Assembly: GCA_023105745.1 (NCBI GenBank)
Contig: JALGQZ010000009.1
Span: forward strand, 32,912,409-32,976,408
Source: Austropuccinia psidii
Taxonomy: Eukaryota > Basidiomycota > Pucciniomycetes > Pucciniales > Sphaerophragmiaceae
Direction: 5' to 3'
DNA: 64,000 nucleotides
Position 1 is the first letter of the stretch, and each line of letters starts with the position of its first letter. Shown in pieces: positions 1-11,283 of the stretch. The notes beneath the pieces were generated by a model. The model saw only the letters and a program-made list of their open reading frames with translations. It was not told the origin of the DNA and did not search any database. The translations under genes were made by a program, and so were the position numbers.

Positions 1-765
1 TTGGAAAGTTCTGGGGGTACTGGGGATTACTTGACTTTGGAATCTCTTGGCAGGAGGCTGGGAAGGAGAACTATTGGATGGATGACCAGCAGAATTAAGA
101 ACCACCTCAAATTCTTCACCATCCAACTCATCACTACCTTCAGCATCCAGATCAGGTGGGGAATTGGCAATTTGTCCTATTCTTTTCACTATGCCTTCAG
201 TGTTGATCCTGGAAATTGGGACTTCTGAGTTGGAGTATATTGGCCTACCACCAACTGGGATGGGCCCTCCAACATTAGTCCACCTGGCCACATCCCTCTG
301 CCTAGAACCAGTCACTGAATCAGAATATCAGTATCCTTTTCAAGCAAGAAAATCATTTCACTCACAAGCAGAATACCCTGAAGTACCATCAAGAGTAGGG
401 GCCTCAGAAACTGGGAACTCTTTTCCAAAAGGCCCATCTTTCTTACTCCACAAGTACCTCCTGATGTTTGAAGCTTGCTTCCTAGTTTGGTGGCATGGCT
501 TCTTCCCAATAAAGCAGTAGTGGCATTTTGAAGATCTGGGATTTTAATGTTCAAAAGAATCCTTTCCCTTTGCCAAAAATTCATTCCAAGAAGGATCAAA
601 AACTGCAACTTCCTTGTAACTGTCATAAGTTTGGGTGGAATCAAAATGACCAGAAGAGGCCATTGATGGTGAAGAAAATTGACTGATAATTTCAGAACCA
701 TGAAGGACAGATGGTGGCGGTGCAGAGGGCAAAGATTCAGTGAGTTCAGTCAGTTTGGAACTCAT
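1..765 (-). pseudogene. Decayed Gag N-terminal region of a Gypsy-type element
   Basis: Read on the minus strand, a Gag-like protein starts at an ATG at 763-765 (MSSKLTELTE...) and runs left out of the window. The first frame ends at a stop near 544. A second frame continues it with a CxxC...C cluster (CHYC, then KKPC) around 480-525. A further stretch nearer the left edge is acidic (DLDAEGSDELDGEEF) and then Ser/Pro-rich. The frame changes and stops mark it as broken. From memory this N-terminus is a recurrent Gag type in rust-fungus Gypsy elements; that is family recall, not a search. It is antisense to the family A LTR at 1670, so it probably belongs to a different insertion. The first ATG of the longer open frame (861) is less likely because the recognisable protein begins at 765. 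Confidence 0.6.
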
Positions 766-1669
766 GACTAATGAGTATGAAAGCAGAAGATTCAAGGAGT
801 CAGATTGAATCACTTCAAGTCTGAAGAAAATGACCTCAAGGAAGTGGGGGCCATAACTCAATGATGGCCCCCCTCTAAGTCCTTAAGGTGGTGAGTCCAT
901 GTCTCTTTTGGACTAAAGTCACCACCTAGGACCTCCCCTGAAACTTTGGGAATGTCAGAATCTTTATGGTCCTGGACCCTTCTAATGGGCCCAGGCCATG
1001 GGACCCCTGAAGCCCCAGAAAATTTGGGCTCAGGGGCCATTTTTGGTCCTGGGGGTCTCCAATAGCCCTCACAGCCCACAGACTGTAGGACCCCAAAATC
1101 AACCCAAGACCAATTTGGGACAAACAATGCCCTGAAGCCCAAAGGGTCAAAAATCACTATAGAAAGGGTCATGACCCAAAATCAATGGTAGGTCCAATTG
1201 GGCCCAAAACCACATTTTGAGGCATTTTCAGGGACAATGGGGACAAGACCCCCCTTTTTGAAGGGATTCCAATCAGGGCACAAAGGGCCAAAACATCAAT
1301 TTGGCCCATTCACAATGAGGTATATGAACATATACTCATTGACCATCAAATCTTAAGCAGAAGAGCTCCATGGCACTCATTTTGGGATACAACCCAAAGG
1401 CCATGCCTTGAACAGAAGGAAAGGACTGAATACAAAGAAGAAGCATATTTCAAAGTTGAAAGCACTTACTCAAGTTAAAAGAAGGGGAAGATAATTCAAA
1501 TCAAGTATAACAGTGAAGAAATGAAGAGGGGCTTTTCAGGATAATGGTCAAGAGGAAATTATAATTAAAAAGAAGATTTTTGAAAAAAATGGGGGGATAT
1601 TGAGATGTCACTCAACAGTGGCAGGGTATTAGGGTGTTTAGGAGCCCACCAGTTTCAAGAGGGGGATAC
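766..1669. other. Unassigned stretch ending in a polypurine tract
   Basis: No coding sequence can be supported here. About 860-1340 is rich in GGCC, GGGCCCAA and CCAAAA words, like part of the solo LTRs X1 and X2. About 1340-1669 is AT-rich and ends in a purine run (AAGAGGGGGATA) immediately before the LTR start at 1670. That is where the plus-strand primer (polypurine tract) of a Gypsy element would lie, so the last few hundred bases are probably the 3' untranslated end of family A. Confidence 0.45.
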
Positions 1670-2383
1670 TGTAGCAACCATTAATCAGGGTTAAGGGTAT
1701 TCATACTTACACCCACTCAAACACCTCAAACCAGCAAATCCACTGTGTGTATCAGCATTCAGTTTCAGCAATCTTCTTTGCTGAAACATGCATACAGCCT
1801 GTCAATACTTGTACAGGTTGGAATTACCCAATACAGCTTGGAAACACCATCCCCAAACTGTATGATCACTCAAGACCACCATTCCTCTTGTACAGATCCT
1901 GTACAGCTGTACAGGACCTGTATTGGACAGACTCAATTCAATCATCAAATATTCTCATCAAAATTCTCTGTCTGGATGAGGGCTGGTGATTCTCACGTAT
2001 ACTGGCCCCTCTTTCTCCCCCTGGGGACTTTTCCCCAGTTAATTAATTTAGTATATTTATTATTTCATAGTTATTCTTATCCTTATTTTGGGTATTATAA
2101 TTATTTGATTTTAAGTTAGTCTTAGCCTTGTTCTTTCTTTGCTTGTACAGTATGAGCTGGGTAGCCTTCTCCTTATTAACCCTTCTCTTTCTATTCTGAC
2201 AGGTTGAAACAGTGGACTTGGACTTGTTTGTGGTTGGCTCTTTTATTCTTACTCTTATTATTTGTTGCTGCTTTTCTTATATTCTTTTATTTAGTAATTC
2301 ATCTCTTAACACTCTTCAGTGTACTGTTTTCTTACCATATCCTGAGCCCTCCGTAAGTAAGTCCCAGTTTACTGAGTGCCAGG
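1670..2383 (+). repeat. Gypsy family A 3' LTR, left piece
   Basis: The LTR starts TGTAGCAACC right after a polypurine tract. It is collinear with the second copy at 42634-43401 from about 1736 onward (the GTATCAGCAT...CAGTTTCAG block and the GTACAG-rich block). It is cut at 2383 by Copia-1, whose TSD is CCAGG at 2379-2383, and resumes at 7316. Removing Copia-1 and one TSD gives an LTR of about 744 bp. The 5' part of this Gypsy element lies outside the window. Confidence 0.75.
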
Positions 2384-2849
2384 TGTTAGGTTTGCGCAGC
2401 ACGGCTCCTGACTGAAACCTAATACAAGTATAGTTTCAAGTCTTGATCCACGCCTCCCTCCTATTTATCCACCACTTTTCTTTTTTTTCCCTTCTACAAC
2501 TCACTTCATCTCTTCTCCTCATAAAAATACTCTCTCTCTTCCGTTTCGACCGCTACTTTTCTCTCTGTTTCACTTACTCATCTATTCACAAGCCCTTTGT
2601 CTGATATTACTGTCTCGTGAGGTATAAAGCCATATGTTTTTCTTTATCAGTTCTTCTTTTCACAATCTTAACTATTCACTCTTTTTTCTGTTAGCTCACT
2701 GATACCATAAGTCAATCACCATTGCATCAATTAGTTATTATTTTGTTTATTGTTGTTTGTCCTTTAGGTAGATCTTGTTTCTTACCATTAGCTTTAACTA
2801 TACCGCTGCTGAAATTCATCCTTTAAGTTGATCTTTCTAAACATCAATA
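2384..2849 (+). repeat. Copia-1 5' LTR
   Basis: The LTR begins TGTTAGGTTT and ends AACATCAATA. It matches 6845-7310 along its full length with substitutions only. The sequence after it (GATTTACAGTCCCGAAC) is where a minus-strand primer would anneal, but I cannot name the primer. Confidence 0.92.
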
Positions 2850-2889
2850 GATTTACAGTCCCGAACAAACTAGGACAAACAAACAAGGC

Positions 2890-3813
2890 ATGAACAATTC
2901 AGATCCAGTAAACAATCTTAGGAAAAGCATCCCCACTCTAACCGAGGAAAACTACCCAGAATGGAGGCTTTGTATTTCAATCTACCTAAGACAGAAGAAG
3001 CTGCTGACATACTGCAACAACCCAATCACTCCAGCCCTGGATACTGCAAAGCCGACAAAATCAGAAAGCGATGATCTTGATGCAAGCAATGAGGCCTGTG
3101 CCCTAATCACAAGCACACTAGACTCACGGATGTTTGCCAAACTAGTAAATGAGGAAACATCTCAGAACAGTAATGAACTCTGGAGGAGGATAAACAAAAG
3201 ATTTGCTTCTTCTTCATTTAACAGCAAAGCCAGAGTATGTAGTCGTTTTCTCAAAGTAGTGTACCAAAACAACCTTAGGACATTCATCTCAGAGTGCCAC
3301 CAATGTCTCAATGAAATATCCTCGGTTGGTCTGGAGGTAGGAGACATAATCCTAACCTTCACCATCCTCAATAAACTTCCTGAAGATTTCCAACCTCTAA
3401 TCAAGAAAATCACTCTAAACGCTGAACAACAAGGAAACCCAGACAACGTACTCAAAACGCTTCACACAATGGTCTTAAAAGGCGAAGCACTATCAAGTGA
3501 GTCACCCAAGACCATAGCACTTAACTGCGAAACATTTCCATCCAAAACAGTTCACTACTGTGCAAACAGAAAGCACAACCCACTAGTTAAAAGTCACAGA
3601 CCCAAAAAATGTTGGCAACTGCATCCAGAACTTAGGCCGGAGAGAAGGACAAGAGAAGCTTGTTCTAACTTTACCTTTTCCCGAGCTCTCCTAACCCACA
3701 AAGAGAACAAACTAACCACAACTTCTCTAGTCCTGGACACAGGAGCGTCAAATCACATGTTTAATGACAAATGTTTTTCTCATCAATCAAACCCTGCTCT
3801 ACTAAAATATTGA
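2890..3813 (+). pseudogene. Copia-1 Gag with start of protease
   Basis: 307 codons open from an ATG just after the 5' LTR. The N-terminal region has the UBN2/copia Gag look (EENYPEWRL, LWRRINKRF, FTILNKLPEDFQ). A Cys/His-rich stretch follows near residues 220-245 (HYCANRKH...CWQLHPELRP). The protease active-site motif LDTGASNHMF is near residue 287. The frame stops shortly after the protease motif; the rest of protease and all pol are in another frame, so a frameshift lies near 3790-3813. Gag forms the particle and protease processes it. Confidence 0.8.
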
Positions 3814-6800
3814 CAGGACGCAACAGTTCATCACTGAAAGAAGAAGCCATTGTAACGGCCAGGATTACTGACAGGCAAGGAAAAACCTGGAACCTACGCA
3901 ACAGTCTTTACGTACCAGAACTCACTACAAATCTACTATACCTAACTAACCTCGCCACCTCAGAAACTAGAATCAAGAAGGAAAAAGGACACCATGAGGT
4001 GTATCTAGACAGGAAGATCAAGCCATTGTCCATTTGCTCCATTACCGACTCAGTGCTAGAAACTAAAATCAGACTACCGACTAACCAATGTTACCATACC
4101 AAACATAATGACCAACCATGGCATGATTGATTGGGCCACATGAATGAAGCAGGTGTCGCCAAGCTAGTAAAAAGCCAAAAAGGCAAGCAAAACTGTGATA
4201 TCTGCCTTAAAGGAAAAATAACTGCCTTACCTTTCTCCTCAAAATTCACACCAGCACTTTGAATTCTAGAAAACGTTCATCTTGATCTGTGTGGACCTAT
4301 TGCCACACCAAAAGTATTGGGAAGCCAATAATTCATGATCATTATTGATCAATTCAGCAAGTTCATCTTGATCAAATTACTAAGACACAAAAATGAAGCA
4401 TTCAACCAATTCAAGGAATTCAAAAATGCAGCTGAAAACCTCCACTCAACAAAAATCAAGAGAATCATTTCAGATGGGGGAGGCTAATTCAAGAACCACT
4501 CTTTCAAACAACTATGTCTTGAAAGCGGCATCAAACACTGTTTCAGTCCAACTTACACCCCTCAACACAATGGTATATTGGAGAGAGGAAACCAATTGAT
4601 CATCGAAAAAGCTAGGTGTCTGCTGATCCAATCCTCCCTTCCTTTGAAATTCTTGGGTGAAGCTGTATTAACTGCGGCTTTTCTATGCAACCTAATACCT
4701 AAAAAAGGTAACAACAAAACCCCATTCAAAAACTGGTATCACCAAAAGCCCCCTCTTAAACATTTGAGACCATTTGGATGCAAGGCCTGGATCCGAATTC
4801 TACCACAATTACGTACTCACAAGTTTGCCCCGGTGTCATGGGAAGGAATATTTCTAGGCTATGGAAACAATGGATCCAGATATAGAATCCTCAGAAGCCA
4901 AGATCAAGCAGTGGTAATCAGCAGGCACGTGTTCTTTGACAAAAAAACTTTCCCATTGATCTCCTCACATGATGTCACGACTTTCAGCCCTGACCTCAGA
5001 TCCCTCTTTCCGTACTTCAACAGAAATTGCAAGGAGCCTAATGCAATGACTCCATCTGAATCAAGAACTGAACAGTTGGAACGGCCAACCAAAGAGGTAG
5101 AAGATCAAGAGTCCTTGTCTGAAACCCTAGAACTTCAACACAGCAGAATCAGAGTCATCGGTCCAAGACACCCCACTCTAATCAGTAGCAACATTGATAC
5201 AGCAAGCATCCTTTCATACCAAAGAAGACCAAGAGCCAACCTCACTCAAATCAAGGTAAACAAAGCCCCAAAATCCTACAATGAAGCATTATCTGGACCA
5301 AACAAGGAAAGGTGGGAAGCAGCAATTCAGACCGAGCTTGATAACATGGAGAAGCTGAATGTATGGACTCCTCGCCCTAAATCTGCCAACGACAAACCAA
5401 TCACCTGTACCTGGGCCTTCAAGATTAAAAAAGACTCCACAGGGAAGCCTACTGAATACAAGGCTTGTCTCTGCGCTCAAGGTTTTCGACAAATTCCAGG
5501 GGTCAACTACCAACACATGTTTTCTCCAACCGGTCAACTCAGTTCTCTCTGAACTCTTATTTCCTTTGCCGTCTCCAACCACTGCCGATTTCACCAGATG
5601 GACATCAAAAGTGTATTCCTAAATGCCCCAATTGAAGACAACATTGCCATCAAAGTCCCACAAGGCCTGGCACTCAACAAAACTTCTCATGTGCTCCAAC
5701 TGAATAAGGCCCTCTATGGGTTAAAGCAATCTCCCCTAGCCTGGCATAATCATCTCTCAAAATGATTAAAAAGCATCAATTTCTCTCAATCAGTCTCTGA
5801 CCCCTGTGTTTTCTGGAAATCAGACCCAGATCCCATCTGGATTTACATCCACTTAGACAACCTTGCTCTATTTGGTCCAAATCTTGACTCATTCAAGAAA
5901 CTCATACAAGAGCACTTTGAAATGAAAGATCTTGCGGAAACAAACCTGCTCCTTGGAATAAACATTCACCACCTCCAGAACGGACTCTCCCTGTCCCAAG
6001 CTCATTACATCAACGAACTAGCAGAAACCTTCAACATATCCAAACTCACCCTATCCAACACTCCACTGAAACCCCATCTTCAACTCCTACCTGCCTCTAG
6101 TGATGAGATCAAAGAGTTCAAAGATACGGGAAGAAACTATTGTAGTGCTGTAGGATCCCTAAATTACATCAGTTCAAACACAAGACCAGATATCACTTTT
6201 GCTGTAAGTCACCTCTCTCAATTCCTGGAAAATCCCAGGATTCTCCATTGGAAAGCCTGTCTTCAAGTCTTACAATACCTGTTCCATACAACGCATCTCT
6301 CTCTCCACTTCCACCGCCAAGAAAATAACCAGATCATCAGCTATGCCAATGCCGACTGGGGAAACAACCCTGTTGACCGCCAATCAGTTTCAGGGTATGT
6401 TGTGAGCAGAAATCACCACCTTATCTCTTGGCGCTGAAAGAGACAAAGCACTGTCTCCCACTCAACCACTGAAGCCGAGTACAAGGCTCTGTCTGATGTC
6501 ACAAAGGAAACCATGTGGTTACGGAACTTCTGCAAGGAAATCAATCTTCCTCTTGTGGACAAACATATCATCCTAAATGACAACAAAGGAGAAATTGACC
6601 TGGCTCTCTGCAAAGCAAATCACAACAATTTTAAGACCAAACACATGGACATTAAACTTCACTATATCCGAGAACTCCTACAAGATAACACAATCAAACT
6701 CCAGCACGTCTCAACACATAACATGATCACAGATTTTCTAACCAAGGCTGTTGGTAAGACTGCCCTGAGGAACTCCTGTCTTGCACTCAACCTTCTTCCT

Positions 6801-7010
6801 AATCCAACATGCTCTTTCCCTGACAGTACATTGCAAGGGGGGGGTGTTAGGTTTGCACAGAATGGCTCCTTACTGAAACCTAATCCAAGTATAGTTTCAA
6901 TTCTTGATCCACGCCTCCCTCCTATTTATCCACCACTTTTCTTTTTTTTCCCTTCTACAACTCACTTCATCTCTTCTCCTCATAAAAATACTCTCTCTCT
7001 TCCGTTTTGA
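3798..7010 (+). pseudogene. Copia-1 Pol (protease end, integrase, RT, RNase H), nonsense-broken
   Basis: One frame carries the whole of pol, with several stops and no further frameshift. In order: the protease remainder and GAG-pre-integrase region (LGHMNEAG near 4134), integrase (DLCGP, IIDQFSKF, ISDGGG, YTPQHNG), the integrase tail with GCKAWIRI and FLGYG, RT from about 5280 (FKIKKDSTGK, ALYGLKQSPLAW) and RNase H (ANADWG, STTEAEYKAL, KHMDIKLHYIRE). Stops include 4128, 4486, 5550, 5763 and 6435 (approximate). The RT catalytic box reads HLDN instead of the family's xxDD, so a catalytic aspartate is lost. The frame runs into the 3' LTR before ending. Confidence 0.85.
6833..6844 (+). other. Copia-1 polypurine tract
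   Basis: AAGGGGGGGG lies immediately upstream of the 3' LTR, the expected plus-strand priming site. Confidence 0.75.
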
Positions 7011-7310
7011 GCGCTACGTTTCTCTCTGTTTTACTTACTCATCTATTCACAAGCCCTTTGTCTGATATTACTGTCCCGTGAGGTATAAAGCCATATGTTT
7101 TTCTTTATCTGTTCTTCTTTTCACAATCTTAAATATTCACTCTTTTTTCTGTTAGCTCACTGATACCATAAGTCAATCACCATTGCCTCGATTAGTTATT
7201 ATTTTGTTTATTGTCGTTTGTCCTTTAGGTAGATCTTGTTTCTTACCATTAGCTTTAACTATACCGCTGCTGAAATTCATCCTTTAGTTTGATCTTTCTA
7301 AACATCAATA
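6845..7310 (+). repeat. Copia-1 3' LTR
   Basis: Same length (466 bp) as the 5' LTR, about 96% identical by eye. It is followed by the TSD copy CCAAG and then by the interrupted family A LTR. Confidence 0.92.
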
Positions 7311-7315
7311 CCAAG

Positions 7316-7345
7316 CCCTGTTCACTTAGAAGAGCCCCTGTGACA
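7316..7345 (+). repeat. Gypsy family A 3' LTR, right piece
   Basis: These 30 bases (ending AGAGCCCCTGTGACA) continue the LTR interrupted at 2383. The uninterrupted equivalent is at about 43,302-43,332. Confidence 0.7.
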
Positions 7346-9066
7346 AACAATCCATAAGTTGATACATCAAAAATAACAAAGATGTCAAAATGATACATAA
7401 TTGCGGTCACTTCACTTAAAATAAGCTGCTTATTTCCTTACTCAAGCCAGTAATTTATAGTATTTCACAACTAGAACATGAAAAAACCTGCCTTTCAGAT
7501 ATCTGGAAGGAGCTTATAGCAATTTATTTTGAAACCAAATCAATTGATTTTTGTCAGTCATACTGGCCATTCCAGTAGCACTGAATCAACATTTTACATC
7601 AATGAGCAAGAGAGATTGATAATAATTTGTACATTGTTTCCTTTTTCTTACATCGATTGTACCACAAGATAGCTGTTTCACACAAACACTCGTTGGAAAA
7701 CATAAAAATGACAATACTACAACGGGCCAAATACTTGAAATTTCTATGCAGTTACGATGAAATAATTTCAACTCAATTCTTAAACCTTTAAAATTGAAAC
7801 TATCCATACAGTACTATAAACACAGGTGAGTAATTTTTAGTCTGTATATTTGTACATAGGTTACTGACATTATAGTTTCTTTTCAGGTGATAAATAACAT
7901 ATGATACTTCTGGACTATTGGATGAGAGTACCAGACCAAATCCAAAGTCAAGCCTTGAAGAAATTAGTAATAAAAGTGGGAGAAATTTTCCCACTTGCAG
8001 CTGGAATTAAGGGACTATTTTTGATGATGTTGGAAATTAAAACAAATCCAAAACTCCAATGAATCCTTTGGTGCTCAAAATGATCATTAAAATAAATCTA
8101 GGAATTACTCATTCACTGAACTCTTGTAAAAAGCAACAAACTCAAAGCTCAAAAAGGTGTGAACCCTTTAGTTCAGCCACTGAGTACAATAATATGACTG
8201 GATATGATGCATTTGATACCACTCAAAACCTTGAAGATTTTGATGAAGGAATTTTTGGGTTTGAGGAGGACCCTCTCCCTTTAAAGAAGCCTTATTTTAA
8301 TTCAACCTGTGGTAACAATCCAATTCAGGAAATGAGTTAAATGTCAATGATATAATCAACCTTCATCATGATTAGGTAGAATGGGATCCAGCGCAAGTTT
8401 TCTCCAAAACCAAGGAGGTGCAATAAATATTGCACTTGTAGGGCTTTCTTTATAATTTTCTAATGTTTCAAATATTTTATATTACAAATTTAGTTGTATG
8501 TTTTATCCCAAGAAATGAATATTTCCCTTTGTTTTGATTTTTTCTGCTCCTTGAAATGTCCCCATGGGCACCATGTTCACTCTCTGCCATTGGTGATAAA
8601 TCTGGGGTGTTCTTGTGTGCCATCAACCAAACTAACTTTAAGTCTCAATAGGGGGCTCAAATTCTGTCTTGTTTTAATTTCTAAAATAGGGGGATTCAAA
8701 ACCTTCCTGATTCACATTTCTGTTATCATGAAATCCCAAAATCTGATATTTGGAAACAGGATTCTAGATTTGCTACTTTTTCATACCCATACAGGCTTGC
8801 AAAATGACACCCAAAGACCTAGGATTACTGGTGATTTTTAAGAAAAAAGTGAAAAAGTAAGCCTTAACACTGGGACCCAGGGGACCCATATGTAACCAGA
8901 CCTTCTGAGGGAATGGGATTTGTACCTGATATGAAATTATTCCATGCAAATCTGAGATCCATTCCAGGAAAAAAATACCATTTCCCTAATGGGAAATTGG
9001 TGTTATATGTCTTCAAATGGCCATATAGACTTCCAATGGCCCTGGGGTATCCCCCATTTTTCAGTA
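7346..9066. other. Unassigned relic region
   Basis: No recognised family. On the plus strand, 7826-7886 has the look of a 61-base intron (GTGAGT donor, TTTTCAG acceptor). The flanks hold short peptide-like runs (FTQTLVGKHKND... before; an acidic frame after) broken by stops. The rest (8341-9066) is AT-rich, with a small palindrome around GCAATAAATATTGC near 8421, and no supportable gene. Confidence 0.3.
8059..8340 (+). pseudogene. Unrecognised acidic ORF fragment
   Basis: 93 codons. The same frame is traceable upstream to about 7900 through two stops (DESTRPNPKSSLEE...), so this looks like the 3' end of a decayed coding sequence rather than a small gene. It is Asp/Glu-rich (NLEDFDEGIFGFEEDPLP) with no motif I recognise. 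It lies between the family A LTR and Copia-2. It could be the tail of a DNA transposon protein or of an old host gene; I cannot tell which. Confidence 0.3.
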
Positions 9067-9071
9067 CATCC

Positions 9072-9234
9072 TGTTAAGAAGAAAGTAGAAGATTACAATG
9101 ATAATATCAAATTACAAAAACCCTAGATGAATTGTAACTACAATATAAATACTCAAACTTGTACCACGGGAAAGGAGGGTGTCTATTTATTTTTCATTAT
9201 ACTACTTTTCTAACATTGCTTATCATCCTTAACA
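9072..9234 (+). repeat. Copia-2 5' LTR
   Basis: 163 bp with terminal inverted repeats TGTTAAG...CTTAACA. It is followed by GGTTATGGGCC, a plausible primer-binding site start. Confidence 0.82.
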
Positions 9235-9290
9235 GGTTATGGGCCACTGCTAATCCAGCTTAAAGAATAATATTGCTTGACTAATACACC

Positions 9291-9749
9291 ATGGCAACTA
9301 GATATGGAAGAATTTATCAAAAAAAGATGACTTCAACAAACAAATTTGATTTTTCCGATCTAAAAGAGGCACTCAGTAGTGTTGACGACATTAATGCTGG
9401 TGTCCAAAAGCACATTGAATTAGAAAACGTAGGATGCAGAATCACCCCCCACCTTGTCTGTGATGGGTCAAATTTCAATCTGTGGTATCACTCACTATCA
9501 AACCTCATTAAAGACCTATATGACTTGTATACATACTTTAGCGACGCGAGAAAAGATACTAATAAGTCAAGAGATTTTACAATTCAAATCTTTATTCGCA
9601 AATCCATTCACCAAGACCTCCTCTCATATACAGAAGGTCACTACTCTGCTAAATTGCTCTTCCAATCCCTTCAAAAACGCTTTCAACATAAATCATGGTC
9701 CCAAGCCATGATCATTTTCAATAAAATGATTAATCTGGATGAAGCCACA
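9291..9749 (+). pseudogene. Copia-2 Gag, N-terminal part
   Basis: Opens at ATG 9291 (MATRYGRIYQKKM...) and contains a copia-like Gag region (LVCDGSNFNLWYHSLSNLI, FQSLQKRFQHKSWSQAM). The reading is cut at 9749-9754 by the minus-strand insertion; codons beyond that are LTR. The remainder resumes at 17422. Confidence 0.72.
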
Positions 9750-9754
9750 GTATT

Positions 9755-11259
9755 TGTCAGGGTGAGTCTATGTAGTAGCTTAAAAATAGTAAATACAAGC
9801 TAGCACTATGACTGTGACACACACAAAATAAATAAAAATTAAGTCTTCAGGTCCTACTGCTATGTGGTAACAGTGGTGATGAGTCTATTGAGGACCTGGG
9901 TTGCAATGCTCTAATATCTTTGACTGTAAAGAAACACTACAATAATTAATGATTTTAATTATATCAATATAATCCTAAGAGTACCACTGGTATAAGACAG
10001 TTTTACTACGTAAGGATGTTAATTCATGATAAGATGAGTCTTTCCCAGTGAGGAAAGACCTGCTTTTATCTCCTCTGAGGACTGTGAAAGACTGGTAGGC
10101 TCTTCACACGTCTACAGAGTGAAAATTTTCACTCTGGAGGCTGGGTTGTGGTTCTGTACCATCAATTCTGATGTCAGCATAGTCAGAATTGTGGTTTTTG
10201 GACCACAAATGATCATTCTGGATCAATACAGGGTGAAAAAACTCTTCACAGGCCACGTCAGCACCATTGTGACGTGTCCAGAGTGTCTGGATGACTAATA
10301 TTAGTCATTCTGGGCGGGTTTAAGCTTTAAACAACCATTATTTTAAGTATCAAGCCAGTACTGGTTGGTACAGGTTTGGTACAGGCCAGTATTGGTCAAA
10401 ATACTTCCAACCAAGATATCTCAGTCAGTTTTTGAGATATCAAGAAACCAAGAGCACAGAATTGAAGGGCTTAATGAGCTCTTCAATTTGGTATGCTTCA
10501 TGCTTACCCTCCTTGCAAATAGCAAAAGTTATAAGGGTTTTACGTTTTTGAATGTAATTTTGTACATCAGTATGAGGCTTCAAAAACTTCCATGCTAGAT
10601 ATCTTCTTCAATTTGGAAGATATCTGTATTCTGATGATACAGTTTTGTAGGGCTTGATTAGCTCTACAGTTTGGTATATTACACTGTACAGTTGTAGGAG
10701 TGTATGCCAAAGATACAGGGGTTTGTTTATTTTCTTGTTTTCAGAATATCTGTATTTTGGTTATTAAACCTTTGAACCAAGATCCCTCAGTCAATTTAAG
10801 AGATACAGAGGTCTAAGGTGTCTCAAATTAAAGCTCTTGTTGAGATCTTTAATTTGGTTATACTTTTGTACAGTTTTGTACAAGCCCTCTTTGACTTTCA
10901 GGGGGACTTGGTTTTGAAAATAAGGTTATATGGTATCTCCAGTTGTAGTGGTGTTACAACAACATGGATGATATCATTGTGTAGCTCTCTATGTGAGCTT
11001 TAAGAAAAATACCATTTTGGTATAGAATAACTTAAATATGCATAAGTTAGATGAGAGGTGAAAATAAGGGTTTTGACTTGTTTATTCTCCTCTATGTTTC
11101 CTTATTCTGTTTGGATAAGGTTGGTGTTTAATTTAAGAGGATTGTTTTTTCCTCTTATTTATTACCTGTATTGACTATGTTTGCTCAATACTTGTCATAC
11201 CATTATTTATGGTATGTTGGATGTCATGCTGGTGCTCTGTTTTGAGTCACAGGCTGACA
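9755..11259 (-). repeat. 3' LTR of the Gag-protease element
   Basis: 1,505 bp, in minus orientation TGTCAGCC...CTGACA. It differs from 15912-17416 at about four sites (near 10,030, 10,384, 10,451 and 10,548). The interior contains clustered GGTACAG/TGTACA words and AGATATC-like palindromes. Confidence 0.93.
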
Positions 11260-11280
11260 TACCCTCCCTCCAAAAAAGGC
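11260..11280 (-). other. Polypurine tract of the Gag-protease element
   Basis: On the minus strand, TTTTTTGGAGGGAGGGTA leads directly into the 3' LTR, as in the family B copies at about 36,800 and 41,185. Confidence 0.75.
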
Positions 11281-11283
11281 TCA

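Larger units (their letters stand above)
2384..7310 (+). mobile_element. Copia-1: full-length Ty1/copia LTR retrotransposon, decayed
   Basis: A 4,927-bp element flanked by CCAGG (2379-2383) and CCAAG (7311-7315), a 5-bp TSD with one mismatch. It has two 466-bp LTRs, a guanine-rich polypurine tract before the 3' LTR, and the copia order gag-protease-integrase-RT-RNase H. The homologous LTR at about 43,300 shows the uninterrupted target, confirming both edges. I count about 18 differences between the LTRs by eye (roughly 96% identity). Pol has multiple in-frame stops and gag is in a different frame from pol, so it is not autonomous. Confidence 0.92.

Noticed and set aside
544..861. Intact 105-residue gene on the minus strand
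   Set aside because: It is the start of a Gag whose continuation lies in other frames; upstream codons before MSSKL do not look coding.
8059..8340. Small secreted effector candidate
   Set aside because: No signal peptide, and the same frame continues upstream through stops, so it is a fragment of something longer.
10365..11003. Short plus-strand ORFs in the LTRs of the Gag-protease element (repeated at 16,522-17,160)
   Set aside because: They are identical only because the two LTRs are identical; hydrophobic low-complexity content and no motif.
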